Positions 50,629-58,696 of a stretch of 58,696 bases of DNA are shown here, one piece after another. Each line of letters begins with the position of its first letter. Within the stretch, counting starts at the first letter, position 1. The stretch comes from Sphingomonas endophytica. Its GTDB lineage: Bacteria; Pseudomonadota; Alphaproteobacteria; Sphingomonadales; Sphingomonadaceae. The stretch spans positions 1 through 58,696 of the forward strand of contig NZ_LDTB01000050.1 in the NCBI RefSeq assembly GCF_001476895.1. The letters run 5' to 3'. A program made the translations under genes and the position numbers. The notes below the pieces were generated by a model. That model was not told the origin of the DNA and searched no databases. It saw nothing but the letters and a program-made list of their open reading frames with translations.

Positions 50629-51600
50629 TCAGGCGGAGGCGCGCACGATCAATTGCGGCGGGACGATCGCGCTCTCGGCCGCCTCGCCCGCGATCCGGCG
50701 CAGCAGCGTCTCGACCATCAGCGCGGTGCCGGCGACCAGATCCTGCCGGATCGTGGTCAGCGGCGGAGAGGTGTGCGCGGCCAGCGGCACGTCGTCATAC
50801 CCCACCACCGCCACATCGCCGGGCACGTCGAGCCCCGCCTCGGTCAGCGCGCGCAACGCACTCATCGCCGCCACGTCGGACGCGGCGAAGATCGCGTCGG
50901 GCGGCGCGCCGGCCGACAGCCGCGCGCGCACCGTGTCATACACCCCGTCCGGGTCCATCGCGCACGGCAGCACCTCGACCGCCTCGGTCACGTCGCGCAG
51001 GCCGGCGAGCCGGTCGGCGAATTCGGGCGGAGCGGGGTCGCCCAGGAACATCGCGCGCCGTCGCCCCAGCCCGGTCAGATGCTCGCCCGCCATCCGCCCG
51101 CCCAGCCGGTTGTCGGACCCGATCGTCAGGTGCCGCTGGCCGGGCCGGTTGACCCCCCAGACGACGAGCGGCGCATAGCGGCCCGCGACGCGCTCGATCG
51201 TGTCATACTGGTCGGACTGCCCGACCAGCAGCACGCCGTCGACGCGCCCACTGTCCACCAGCCGGTCGAGCCATTCGTCGCTGTCGGGCAGTACGCGCGA
51301 CAGCAGGATGTCATATCCGCGATCGACCAGCAGGTCGGCCAGGAAGCCGAGCAGGGCGAGGAAGAACGGATCGGTCAGATGCTGCGTCCGCGCATGGCCC
51401 AGCGGCATCGCCAGCGCGATCGCGCCGGTGCTGCGTAGCCGCAGGTTGCGCGCCAGCTGGTTGGGGCGCACACCATGTTCGCGGGCCAGCGCGCGGATCC
51501 GCTCCTGCGTCGTCTTGCTGACCGACGGATGCCCCGACAGCGCGCGCGAGACGGTCGCGGTCGATACGCCCGCCATCGCCGCCAGATCGGCCAGTTTCAT
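50629..51600 (-). CDS. suxR: LacI-family repressor
   Basis: The 323-residue repressor has the LacI N-terminal helix-turn-helix MKLADLAAMAGVSTATVSRAL with the hinge RPNQLARNLR, and a periplasmic-binding-protein-like effector domain (VDGVLLVGQSDQYD, VVWGVNRPGQ, AIFAASDVAAMSAL, DVAVVGYDD). It is upstream of, and in the same direction as, the receptor gene, and tandem palindromes fill the gap. The inducer is presumably sucrose or a product. The start is ATG 51600; an earlier TTG (51609) is possible. Confidence 0.85.
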   Translation of the reverse strand: MKLADLAAMAGVSTATVSRALSGHPSVSKTTQERIRALAREHGVRPNQLARNLRLRSTGAIALAMPLGHARTQHLTDPFFLALLGFLADLLVDRGYDILLSRVLPDSDEWLDRLVDSGRVDGVLLVGQSDQYDTIERVAGRYAPLVVWGVNRPGQRHLTIGSDNRLGGRMAGEHLTGLGRRRAMFLGDPAPPEFADRLAGLRDVTEAVEVLPCAMDPDGVYDTVRARLSAGAPPDAIFAASDVAAMSALRALTEAGLDVPGDVAVVGYDDVPLAAHTSPPLTTIRQDLVAGTALMVETLLRRIAGEAAESAIVPPQLIVRASA

Positions 51601-51682
51601 CGGGGTGGACAAGCCGGATCTTTCCCTGGTTGGACGCACGTACCCTTATCCTTACCCGCGACATCGCGCGCCGCAATCCGCC

Positions 51683-52348
51683 TCATGGTCGCGGGTCGCG
51701 CTCGATCGCGGCGATCTCCGCATCGATGAAGGCCATCATCAGCGCCAGCACTTCGGGCGCGGTGCTGCGCGTGTTGATCCGGCGCTGGCACATGCCGCCC
51801 GCCATGATCAGGATCGCTTCGGCCAGTCGCCCGATCCGCTGTTCGTTGCCGGCATCGGGGACGATGATGGTCAGCGCGCGAACCAGCTGCCCGTGCAGGC
51901 GATCTTCCATCGCGTCGAAGATCGCCGCGATGCGGGGGTTGCGATAGGATTCGGCCGTGATCTCCGCGATCAGCCGCGTATCGCCGATGTCGTCGCACGC
52001 GATGAAGCGCGCGATCCATGCGCGTACCATCGCGCGGTCGGATGTGCAGCGCGCCGCGCACAGTTCATCCGCCGCCAGGAACTCGTCCAGATCGTGTTCG
52101 ACCAGCGCGGCGACGATCGCCTCCTTGTTGGCGAAGTCGCGATAGATCTGCCCGACCAGCACGCCGGAACGCTCCGACAGGCGCGCGATACTGGTCGCGT
52201 GGAAGCCATGTTCGGCGAAAAGTTCGCGCGCGGCCTGAACGATCCGCGCGCGTCGTGCGTTGGCTTTCCCGCTCCGGTCGCGAGGGAGGCAACATTCGTT
52301 AGTCAATTGAACAGACTGACGACTTTCGGGCACTTCGCGATCGACCAT
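51683..52348 (-). CDS. TetR-family regulator of the RND operon
   Basis: The 221-residue protein has a TetR helix-turn-helix (ARIVQAARELFAEHGFHATS, then IARLSERSGVLVGQIYRDFANKEAI) and a helical C-terminal ligand domain. It is divergent from the RND efflux operon and a 20-bp palindrome lies between the starts, so it most likely represses both, being released by the pump's substrates. The N-terminal 25 residues before the usual domain may reflect a start further inside. Confidence 0.85.
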   Translation of the reverse strand: MVDREVPESRQSVQLTNECCLPRDRSGKANARRARIVQAARELFAEHGFHATSIARLSERSGVLVGQIYRDFANKEAIVAALVEHDLDEFLAADELCAARCTSDRAMVRAWIARFIACDDIGDTRLIAEITAESYRNPRIAAIFDAMEDRLHGQLVRALTIIVPDAGNEQRIGRLAEAILIMAGGMCQRRINTRSTAPEVLALMMAFIDAEIAAIERDPRP

Positions 52349-52394
52349 CTTCTATCCGTCTTGACGCTGCCATCCGTTCGCAGTAGCAGCATTC

Positions 52395-52414
52395 GTGAGT
52401 GAGCGATCACTCAC
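52395..52414. promoter_or_regulatory. Palindromic TetR-type operator
   Basis: GTGAGTGA-GCGA-TCACTCAC has perfect 8-base arms. It lies 46 bases from the TetR start and about 20 bases before the adaptor start, resembling operators of AcrR-like repressors. Confidence 0.75.
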
Positions 52415-52434
52415 ACACTTCATAAGAGATGTCC

Positions 52435-53649
52435 ATGCCGAAGATGGGGACGAAAACGGGGGTCGCGCTCGCCGCGATCATGCTGGCGCCGCTCGCCGCT
52501 TGCGGTGGCAAGAGCGAGTCGCCGGAGCAGCAGCAACAACAGCAGGCGCAGGCCGGTCCCCCGCAGGTGGGCGTGGTGACCGTGCAGCCGCAGGCGGTGA
52601 CGCTGACCACGACGCTGCCGGGGCGGACGACCGCCTATGAAACCTCGGAGGTGCGGCCGCAGGTCAACGGCCTCGTGACCGCGCGCCTGTTTACCGAGGG
52701 GGACACGGTCCGCGCCGGACAGCCGCTCTACCGCATCGATGCGCAGCCCTATCAGGCGCAGGTCGCCAGCGCGCGCGCCGCCGTCGCGCGGGCGCGCGCC
52801 GCGATCGCGTCCAGCGCCGCGCTCCAGCGCCGCTATGGCGAGCTGGTGAAGATCAACGCCATCGCGCGGCAGGATTACGAGAACGCCGTGACGACCGCCG
52901 AACAGGCGCGTGCCGATGTCGCCGCGCAGCAGGCGGCGCTGCGGTCGGCGCAGATCGATTTGGCGCGCACCACGATCCGCGCGCCGATCTCGGGGCGCAT
53001 CGGTCGCTCGGTGACGACCACCGGCGCGCTGGTCAGCGCGGCGCAGACCAACCCGCTCACCACCATCCAGCGGCTCGACCCGATCTATGTCGATGTCGCG
53101 CAGTCGAGCGCCGACCTGCTCAAGCTGCGTCAGCAGATCGCCGCCGGCGACCTGTCGCGTGGCGGCACGGCGGCGCGCGTCCGGCTGCGGCTGGAGGACG
53201 GGTCGGTCTATCCGATCGAGGGCAAGCTGCAGTTCGCCGACGTCAGCGTCGACCCGAACACCGGCACGCAGACGATCCGCGCGATCTTCCCGAACCCGCG
53301 CGGGCTGCTGCTGCCGGGCATGTACGTCCGCGCCGAGCTGGTGGAGGGGACGCGGTCCGATGCGATCCTGGTGCCGCAGCGTGCGGTGACGCGCGACGAA
53401 CGCGGCAACCCGACCGTGCTGGTCGTCGGTGCCGACGGCAAGCTCCAGCCGCGCTCGCTGACCGCGCCGCGCACGATCGGCGACAACTGGCTGGTCACCG
53501 CCGGGCTGAAGCCGGGCGACAAGGTCGTCGTCGAGGGCGCGATGATGCTGCGCCCCGGCATGCCGGTGAAGGCGGTGCCGTACAATCCGAACGCGCCGGC
53601 CGCTCAGCCGGGCGGCGCGCCGCAGGGCCAGCCGGCGAACGGAAAGTAA
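52435..53649 (+). CDS. RND efflux periplasmic adaptor (membrane fusion protein)
   Basis: The 404-residue lipoprotein has a signal ending LAPLAAC. The mature part has a Gln-rich stretch, then the barrel-sandwich and hairpin domains of AcrA-like proteins (TAYETSEVRPQVNGLVTARL, RIDAQPYQAQVASARAAVAR, LARTTIRAPISGRIG) and an Ala/Pro-rich tail. It bridges the inner-membrane pump and the outer-membrane channel. ATG 52435 is preferred over 52429 because AAGAG then has usable spacing. The pump gene starts six bases after its stop. Confidence 0.9.
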   Translation: MPKMGTKTGVALAAIMLAPLAACGGKSESPEQQQQQQAQAGPPQVGVVTVQPQAVTLTTTLPGRTTAYETSEVRPQVNGLVTARLFTEGDTVRAGQPLYRIDAQPYQAQVASARAAVARARAAIASSAALQRRYGELVKINAIARQDYENAVTTAEQARADVAAQQAALRSAQIDLARTTIRAPISGRIGRSVTTTGALVSAAQTNPLTTIQRLDPIYVDVAQSSADLLKLRQQIAAGDLSRGGTAARVRLRLEDGSVYPIEGKLQFADVSVDPNTGTQTIRAIFPNPRGLLLPGMYVRAELVEGTRSDAILVPQRAVTRDERGNPTVLVVGADGKLQPRSLTAPRTIGDNWLVTAGLKPGDKVVVEGAMMLRPGMPVKAVPYNPNAPAAQPGGAPQGQPANGK

Positions 53650-53655
53650 CGCCCC

Positions 53656-56600
53656 ATGTCGCGCTTCTTCATCGACCGGCCCATCTTCGCATGGGTCATC
53701 GCGCTCGTCCTGATGCTGGCGGGGGTCATCGCGATCCGCAGCCTGCCGGTCGCGCAATTCCCCGAGATCGCGCCGCCCGCGGTCGCGATCGCCGCCAGCT
53801 ATCCCGGCGCCGATGCCGAGACGCTGGAGCGGACCACCACCCAGATCATCGAGCAGCAGCTGCGCGGCATCGACAATCTGCGCTATTTCTCGTCGTCGTC
53901 GTCCTCGGCGGGCGTGGTCACCATCACGCTGACGTTCGAGCAGGGCACCGATCCCGACATCGCGCAGGTCCAGGTCCAGAACAAGTTGCAGGCGGCCACC
54001 CCGCTGCTGCCGCAGGAAGTGCAGCGACAGGGGATTCAGGTCACCAAGTCCGCCGCCAGCTTCCTAGCGGTGGTCGGTCTCGTGTCCACCGACGGTTCGC
54101 ACAGCAACAACGACCTGTCCGACATGATCGTGTCGAAGTTCCAGGATCCGATCAGCCGGGTGAACGGCGTCGGCGAGTTGCAGGTGTTCGGCTCGCAATA
54201 TGCGATGCGGATCTGGATCGACCCGCTGAAGCTCAACAATTACGCGCTGACCGTCGCCGACGTATCGTCGGCGGTGCAGGCGCAGAACGCGCAGGTGTCC
54301 GCCGGACAGATCGGCGCGCAGCCCGCGGCGAAGGGGCAGATGCTGAACGCGACCGTCTCGGTCCAGTCACGCCTCCAGACGCCCGAACAGTTTGGCAACA
54401 TCCGGCTGAAGACCAGCGCCGACGGCGCGGTCGTCCGGCTGCGCGATGTCGCGCGGGTCGAAATCGGCGCGGAGAATTACGGTTTCGACGTCCAGTATAA
54501 CGGCAGGCCCGCGTCGGGCTTCGGCGTCCGGCTGGCGGCGGGGGCGAATGCGCTCGACACCGTCGACGCGGTGAAGGCGCGCGCGGCGGAAATCGGCCGG
54601 ACGCTGCCCGCCGACGTCAAGGTCATCTATCCCTACGACACCACGCCTTTCGTCCGCCTGTCGGTCGAACAGGTGATCCACACGCTGGTCGAGGCCGTCG
54701 TGCTGGTGTTCCTGGTGATGTTCCTGTTCCTTCAGAACTGGCGCGCCACGCTGATTCCGACGATCGCGGTGCCGGTCGTGCTGCTCGGCACCTTCGCGGT
54801 GATGGCGGTCGCGGGATATACGATCAACACGCTGACGCTCTTCGGCATGGTGCTGGCCATCGGTCTGCTGGTCGACGACGCGATCGTCGTGGTCGAGAAT
54901 GTCGAGCGGCTGATCGTCGACGAACATCTCAGTCCGAAGGAAGCCGCGCGCAAGTCGATGGACGAGATCAGCGGCGCGCTGGTCGGCATCGGCCTGGTCC
55001 TGTCGGCGGTGTTCCTGCCGATGGCGTTCTTCGGCGGATCGACCGGTGTGATCTATCGCCAGTTCTCGATCACGATCGTTTCGGCGATGGTGCTCTCGGT
55101 GCTGGTCGCGCTGATCCTGACGCCGGCGCTGTGCGCGACGATCCTGAAGCCGCACGACCCGAAGAAGCTGGAGGGCAACGGGCCGCTGGCGCGCTTCTTC
55201 CGCTGGTTCAACGACCGGTTCGATCGCGCGCAGAACAGCTACCAGCGCGGGGTGAAGCGCACCGCGCGCAACTGGAAGCGGTCCGGCCTCGTCTATCTGC
55301 TGATCGTCGCCGGCATGGGGCTGATCTTCGTCAACCTGCCCTCGGGCTTCCTGCCCGACGAGGATCAGGGCACGGTGCTGGCGCTGGTGCAGGGGCCGGC
55401 GGGCGCGACGAGCGAGCGTACCGAAAAGGGCCTGACGCTGGTCCGCGACCATTTCCTCAAGCAGGAAGGCGCGAACGTCGCGGGCGTGTTCACCGTCAAC
55501 GGCTTCTCGTTCGCGGGACAGGGGCAGAATACCGGTCTGGCGTTCATCAACCTGAAGCCGTGGGAGGATCGCGGCGGTGCCGACAACAAGGCGCAGGCGA
55601 TCGTCGGGCGCGCGATGGGGTCGTTCTCGCAATACAAGGACGGCCTGATCTTCGCGCTGGTGCCCCCGGCGGTGCAGGAACTGGGCAATGCCACCGGCTT
55701 CGACGTGCAACTGGTCGATACCGGCGGCATCGGGCATGAAAAGCTGGTCCAGATCCGCAACATGATGCTCGGCATGGCGGCACAGGATCCGCGGCTGGCG
55801 CAGGTCCGCCCGCTCAGCCTGGAGGATGCGCCGCAACTCAAGGTCAATGTCGACGAGGACAAGGCGCGCGCGCTCGGCCTCGATCTGTCGGCGGTCAATT
55901 CGACCATCGCGACCGCCTGGGGCGGCGGCTATATCAACGACTTCATCGACCGGGGCCGCGTGAAGCGCGTCTATGTCCAGAACGACGCGCCCTATCGCAT
56001 GAGCCCCGAGGACATCGGCGAGCTCTACGTCCGCGGCGACAATGGTCAGATGGCGCCGTTCACCGCCTTCTCGACGCAGGAATGGTCCAACGCGCCGGTG
56101 TCGCTGACCCGCTACAACGGCCAGCCCGCGATGCAGCTTCAGGGCTCGCCGGGGCCGGGGCAGAGCACGGGCGCCGCGATGGAGGCCTTGCAGGAGATCC
56201 ATGCGAAGCTGCCGCCGGGCACGACGCTGGAATGGACCGGCCTGTCCTATGAGGAGAAGCTGTCGGGCGGACAGGCCCCGGCGCTGTACGGCCTGTCGCT
56301 GCTGATCGTGTTCCTGTGCCTAGCGGCGCTCTACGAAAGCTGGTCGGTGCCGATCTCGGTGCTGCTGGTGGTGCCGCTGGGGATCATCGGCGCGGTGCTG
56401 GCGGCGTGGCTGACGGGCCTGAACAAGGACATCTACCTTCAGGTCGGGCTCATCACCACGATCGGCGTGTCGGCGAAGAACGCGATCCTGATCGTCGAGT
56501 TCGCCGAGGAACGCATCGCGGAGGGGATGAACGCCTTCGACGCGGCGGTGGAGGCGGCCAGGCTGCGGCTGCGCCCGATCCTGATGACCAGCCTCGCGTT

Positions 56601-56826
56601 CATCTTCGGCGTGCTGCCGTTGGCGGTATCGACCGGCGCGGGCGCGGGCGGGCAGAACGCGATCGGCCGTGCGGTGGTGGGCGGCATGTTGTCCGCGACC
56701 GTGCTGGCGATCTTCTTCGTGCCGATGTTCTTCGTCGTCGTGCTGCGCCTGTTCGGGCATGGCAAGGACGCGCCGAAGCCGGACAACGACCATCCCACGG
56801 GCGACACCGCCCATCAGGGAGCCTGA
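53656..56826 (+). CDS. RND efflux pump inner-membrane transporter (HAE1, AcrB-like)
   Basis: The 1056-residue pump has the AcrB layout of 12 membrane helices and two large periplasmic loops. It begins [20 protein letters not shown] and shows the proton-relay Asp pair in [17 protein letters not shown] (helix 4), the porter-domain segments and the late motif [13 protein letters not shown]. It exports drugs, solvents or other amphiphiles using the proton gradient. Neighbours encode the adaptor and outer-membrane channel. Regulation is probably by the divergent TetR protein. Confidence 0.95.
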   Translation: MSRFFIDRPIFAWVIALVLMLAGVIAIRSLPVAQFPEIAPPAVAIAASYPGADAETLERTTTQIIEQQLRGIDNLRYFSSSSSSAGVVTITLTFEQGTDPDIAQVQVQNKLQAATPLLPQEVQRQGIQVTKSAASFLAVVGLVSTDGSHSNNDLSDMIVSKFQDPISRVNGVGELQVFGSQYAMRIWIDPLKLNNYALTVADVSSAVQAQNAQVSAGQIGAQPAAKGQMLNATVSVQSRLQTPEQFGNIRLKTSADGAVVRLRDVARVEIGAENYGFDVQYNGRPASGFGVRLAAGANALDTVDAVKARAAEIGRTLPADVKVIYPYDTTPFVRLSVEQVIHTLVEAVVLVFLVMFLFLQNWRATLIPTIAVPVVLLGTFAVMAVAGYTINTLTLFGMVLAIGLLVDDAIVVVENVERLIVDEHLSPKEAARKSMDEISGALVGIGLVLSAVFLPMAFFGGSTGVIYRQFSITIVSAMVLSVLVALILTPALCATILKPHDPKKLEGNGPLARFFRWFNDRFDRAQNSYQRGVKRTARNWKRSGLVYLLIVAGMGLIFVNLPSGFLPDEDQGTVLALVQGPAGATSERTEKGLTLVRDHFLKQEGANVAGVFTVNGFSFAGQGQNTGLAFINLKPWEDRGGADNKAQAIVGRAMGSFSQYKDGLIFALVPPAVQELGNATGFDVQLVDTGGIGHEKLVQIRNMMLGMAAQDPRLAQVRPLSLEDAPQLKVNVDEDKARALGLDLSAVNSTIATAWGGGYINDFIDRGRVKRVYVQNDAPYRMSPEDIGELYVRGDNGQMAPFTAFSTQEWSNAPVSLTRYNGQPAMQLQGSPGPGQSTGAAMEALQEIHAKLPPGTTLEWTGLSYEEKLSGGQAPALYGLSLLIVFLCLAALYESWSVPISVLLVVPLGIIGAVLAAWLTGLNKDIYLQVGLITTIGVSAKNAILIVEFAEERIAEGMNAFDAAVEAARLRLRPILMTSLAFIFGVLPLAVSTGAGAGGQNAIGRAVVGGMLSATVLAIFFVPMFFVVVLRLFGHGKDAPKPDNDHPTGDTAHQGA

Positions 56827-56827
56827 C

Positions 56828-58339
56828 GTGACCCGTTCCAAGATTGTCATCGCGCTGGCGCTCGGCACCGCGCTCGCCGGCTGCAACCTCGCACCCAAAT
56901 ACGAACGCCCGAACGGGGCGGTCCCGGTCGCGCTGCCGGAGGGCGGGGTCTACCCCCGCGCCGCCAGCGACGCGCCCGACGTGACCGCCATCGGCTGGCG
57001 CGACTTCTTCCTCGACGCGCGGCTGCGGCAGGTGATCGACACCGCGCTCGCCAACAACCGCGACCTGCGCGTCGCGGCGGCGAACGTGCTGCAGGCGCGC
57101 GCGCAATATCGCGTCCAGCGTTCGGCGATCGTGCCCACCACCGGCCTCAACGGGTCGGCGACCTATACCAACAACCTGTTCGGCGCGATCGGTGCCGCCG
57201 GGGGCGGGGCGGGCGGCGCGACCGGCGGCGCCGGCACAGGCGCCGGCACCGGCGGTAACGCCGGCGGCGGTGGCGCGGCAGCGGGCGGCGCGGTCGGCTC
57301 CAGCTCGTCGAACATCCAATTCTATTCCGCCAACGTCGGCTTCTCCGCGTTCGAGCTCGACCTGTTCGGGCGCATCCGCAACCTCAATCGCGCCGCGCTG
57401 GAGCAGTATTTCGCCAGCGAGGAAGCGCAGCGCAGCGCGCGGATCAGCCTGATCGCCGAGGTGGCGAGCGCGTGGCTGCAACTCGCCGCCGATCAGGAGC
57501 AGCTCCGCCTCAGCCGCGAGACGCTCAAGACCTTCGAGGAGACGGTGCGGCTGACGCAGGCGCAGTTCCGCATCGGCGTCGCCTCCGAGCTGGAGGCGCG
57601 GCAGGCCGAGACGAACTATCAGGCCGCGCGCAACGACATCGCCGCGCTCGGCACGCAGGTCGCGCGTGACCAGAATGCGCTCAACCTGCTGGTCGGCGCC
57701 ACTGTCCCCGCCGATCAGCTCCCGACCGCGCTGGGGAATGCGGCGATCACCCGCGACGCGCTGCCGGGCGACATGACGTCGGCGGTGCTGCTGCGCCGGC
57801 CCGACGTGTTGCAGGCCGAGCATCAGCTGATCGCGCAGAACGCCAACATCGGCGCGGCGCGCGCGGCCTTCTTCCCGCGCATCTCGCTCACCGCGACGAT
57901 CGGGACGATCTCGACCGCGCTCGGCGGTCTGTTCGGCGGCGGCACGTTCAACTACAATGCCGCTCCCTCCGTGCAGCTGCCGCTGTTCGACGGCGGACGC
58001 AACGCCGGCAACCTCGATTATGCCAAGGCATCGCAACAGGCGGCGGTCGCGACCTATGAAAAGTCGATCCAGACCGCCTTCCGCGAGGTCGCCGACGCGC
58101 TGGCGCAGCGCGGGACGATCGGCGAGCAACTGTCGGCGCAGGGCGCGCGCGCCAACGCCGCGCAGATCGCCGCGCGCCTGTCGGAGGCGCGCTACCGCGC
58201 CGGGGTCGATTCGTTCCTGACCTCGCTCGATGCGCAGCGTACCGCTTATTCGGCGCAGCAGCAGCTGGTGACGACGCGGCTGACCCAGGCGAACAATCTG
58301 GTCGAGCTGTACCGCGCGTTGGGCGGCGGATTGCAGTAA
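56828..58339 (+). CDS. RND outer-membrane channel lipoprotein (NodT/OprM family)
   Basis: The 503-residue lipoprotein starts at GTG 56828, one base after the pump stop, and its signal ends GTALAGC. The two repeats of the TolC-like fold are visible (NRDLRVAAANVLQARAQYRV, SARISLIAEVASAWLQLAAD; RNDIAALGTQVARDQNALNL, AEHQLIAQNANIGAARAAFF). Between about 122 and 158 an insertion made almost only of Gly, Ala, Thr and Ser lies where the first beta-hairpin of the barrel should face outwards. It is longer than typical members (about 470 aa) mainly because of this insertion. Confidence 0.9.
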   Translation: MTRSKIVIALALGTALAGCNLAPKYERPNGAVPVALPEGGVYPRAASDAPDVTAIGWRDFFLDARLRQVIDTALANNRDLRVAAANVLQARAQYRVQRSAIVPTTGLNGSATYTNNLFGAIGAAGGGAGGATGGAGTGAGTGGNAGGGGAAAGGAVGSSSSNIQFYSANVGFSAFELDLFGRIRNLNRAALEQYFASEEAQRSARISLIAEVASAWLQLAADQEQLRLSRETLKTFEETVRLTQAQFRIGVASELEARQAETNYQAARNDIAALGTQVARDQNALNLLVGATVPADQLPTALGNAAITRDALPGDMTSAVLLRRPDVLQAEHQLIAQNANIGAARAAFFPRISLTATIGTISTALGGLFGGGTFNYNAAPSVQLPLFDGGRNAGNLDYAKASQQAAVATYEKSIQTAFREVADALAQRGTIGEQLSAQGARANAAQIAARLSEARYRAGVDSFLTSLDAQRTAYSAQQQLVTTRLTQANNLVELYRALGGGLQ

Positions 58340-58418
58340 CGCGGCGGCTCTCGTCCAACCCCTTGCGTGCGGGCGCAATTGGCGTACCCTGTCGTGGAAA
58401 AGCGATGGAGAGGAGCCG

Positions 58419-58682
58419 ATGTCGATGGTGACGACCGACGCGCGCGCGGGCGACGAAAGCCTCGTGATCCTGCAAAGCCTGTTGTGCCTGTTGCGTGAGA
58501 AGAACGTGCTGTCGCGCGCCGATATCGAGACGCTGTGCGAGCGCGTCGCGATGCGCGCGGCGGCGGCGGAGCGCGATCCGATCCCCTGCTGCGCCGAAAC
58601 CGCCCGCTCGGCGGCGACCGAAATGGCGCGGATCGGCAGCTACATCGGCCAGCATTACGGCGGCAAGCACCGGCGGGTGTGA
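58419..58682 (+). CDS. Small hypothetical protein, 87 aa
   Basis: The 87-residue protein is soluble and mostly helical (ESLVILQSLLCLLREKNVLS, then RADIETLCERVAMRAAAAE), with two adjacent Cys (IPCCAETARSA) in the second half. I do not recognise it. AGGAG lies upstream; ATG 58425 has better spacing than 58419. It lies 79 bases after the efflux operon on the same strand. Confidence 0.6.
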   Translation: MSMVTTDARAGDESLVILQSLLCLLREKNVLSRADIETLCERVAMRAAAAERDPIPCCAETARSAATEMARIGSYIGQHYGGKHRRV

Positions 58683-58696
58683 GGCTCTCTCGTCAT

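Overview
The window is GC-rich alphaproteobacterial DNA, most likely from Sphingomonas or a close relative in the Sphingomonadaceae. The evidence is very high GC, two large TonB-dependent receptors, a sucrose-uptake locus of the sux type, PhaR, DUF6607, DUF6894 and DUF6429 proteins, a GH18-NodB-GT2 fusion, and abundant REP-like repeats built on a GTCACCCCGGC hairpin.

Bases 1-18436 look like an integrated mobilisable element. A tyrosine recombinase (16265-18298, minus) sits beside the 3' end of an intact tRNA-Gly(CCC) (18437-18510, minus). To its left lie a MobA/MobL-type relaxase (8228-11215), an inverted-repeat cluster upstream of the relaxase that could be oriT, and cargo. The cargo comprises a RelB/DinJ-like antitoxin with no visible toxin, a four-gene operon encoding a PolB-type 3'-5' exonuclease and three unknown proteins, a highly structured RNA (about 3888-4130) that I think is a HEARO/omegaRNA-like RNA without an IscB gene, a lipoprotein-type subtilisin with a C-terminal barrel-like region, two exported small proteins, a DUF6429 protein, and a haemoglobin/haem receptor plus DUF6607 pair behind a Fur-box-like palindrome. 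The left end of the element is not in the window.

Bases 18437-31984 look like ordinary chromosome: a TolB-propeller/amidohydrolase fusion, a Crp/Fnr regulator, a three-domain exopolysaccharide enzyme, an exported VOC protein, and a full set of E. coli yjfIJKLMC homologues split into two divergent blocks around a 22-bp palindrome. A metallophosphoesterase follows.

Bases 32011-44625 carry RNase R, alanine racemase, a PhaC-like hydrolase divergent from phaR, an exported methyltransferase-like protein, several small proteins, a two-lobed aspartyl protease with a PDZ-like tail, the translationally coupled biotin genes bioF-bioD-bioA, and maleylacetoacetate isomerase.

Bases 44630-51600 form a sucrose-type carbohydrate utilisation locus, all on the minus strand: LacI regulator, TonB receptor, amylosucrase, MFS transporter. 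Tandem LacI-type palindromes lie in front of the receptor gene, and both gaps between the structural genes are filled by repeat elements. Bases 51683-58339 hold a TetR regulator divergent from a complete tripartite RND efflux operon, with a 20-bp palindrome between them.
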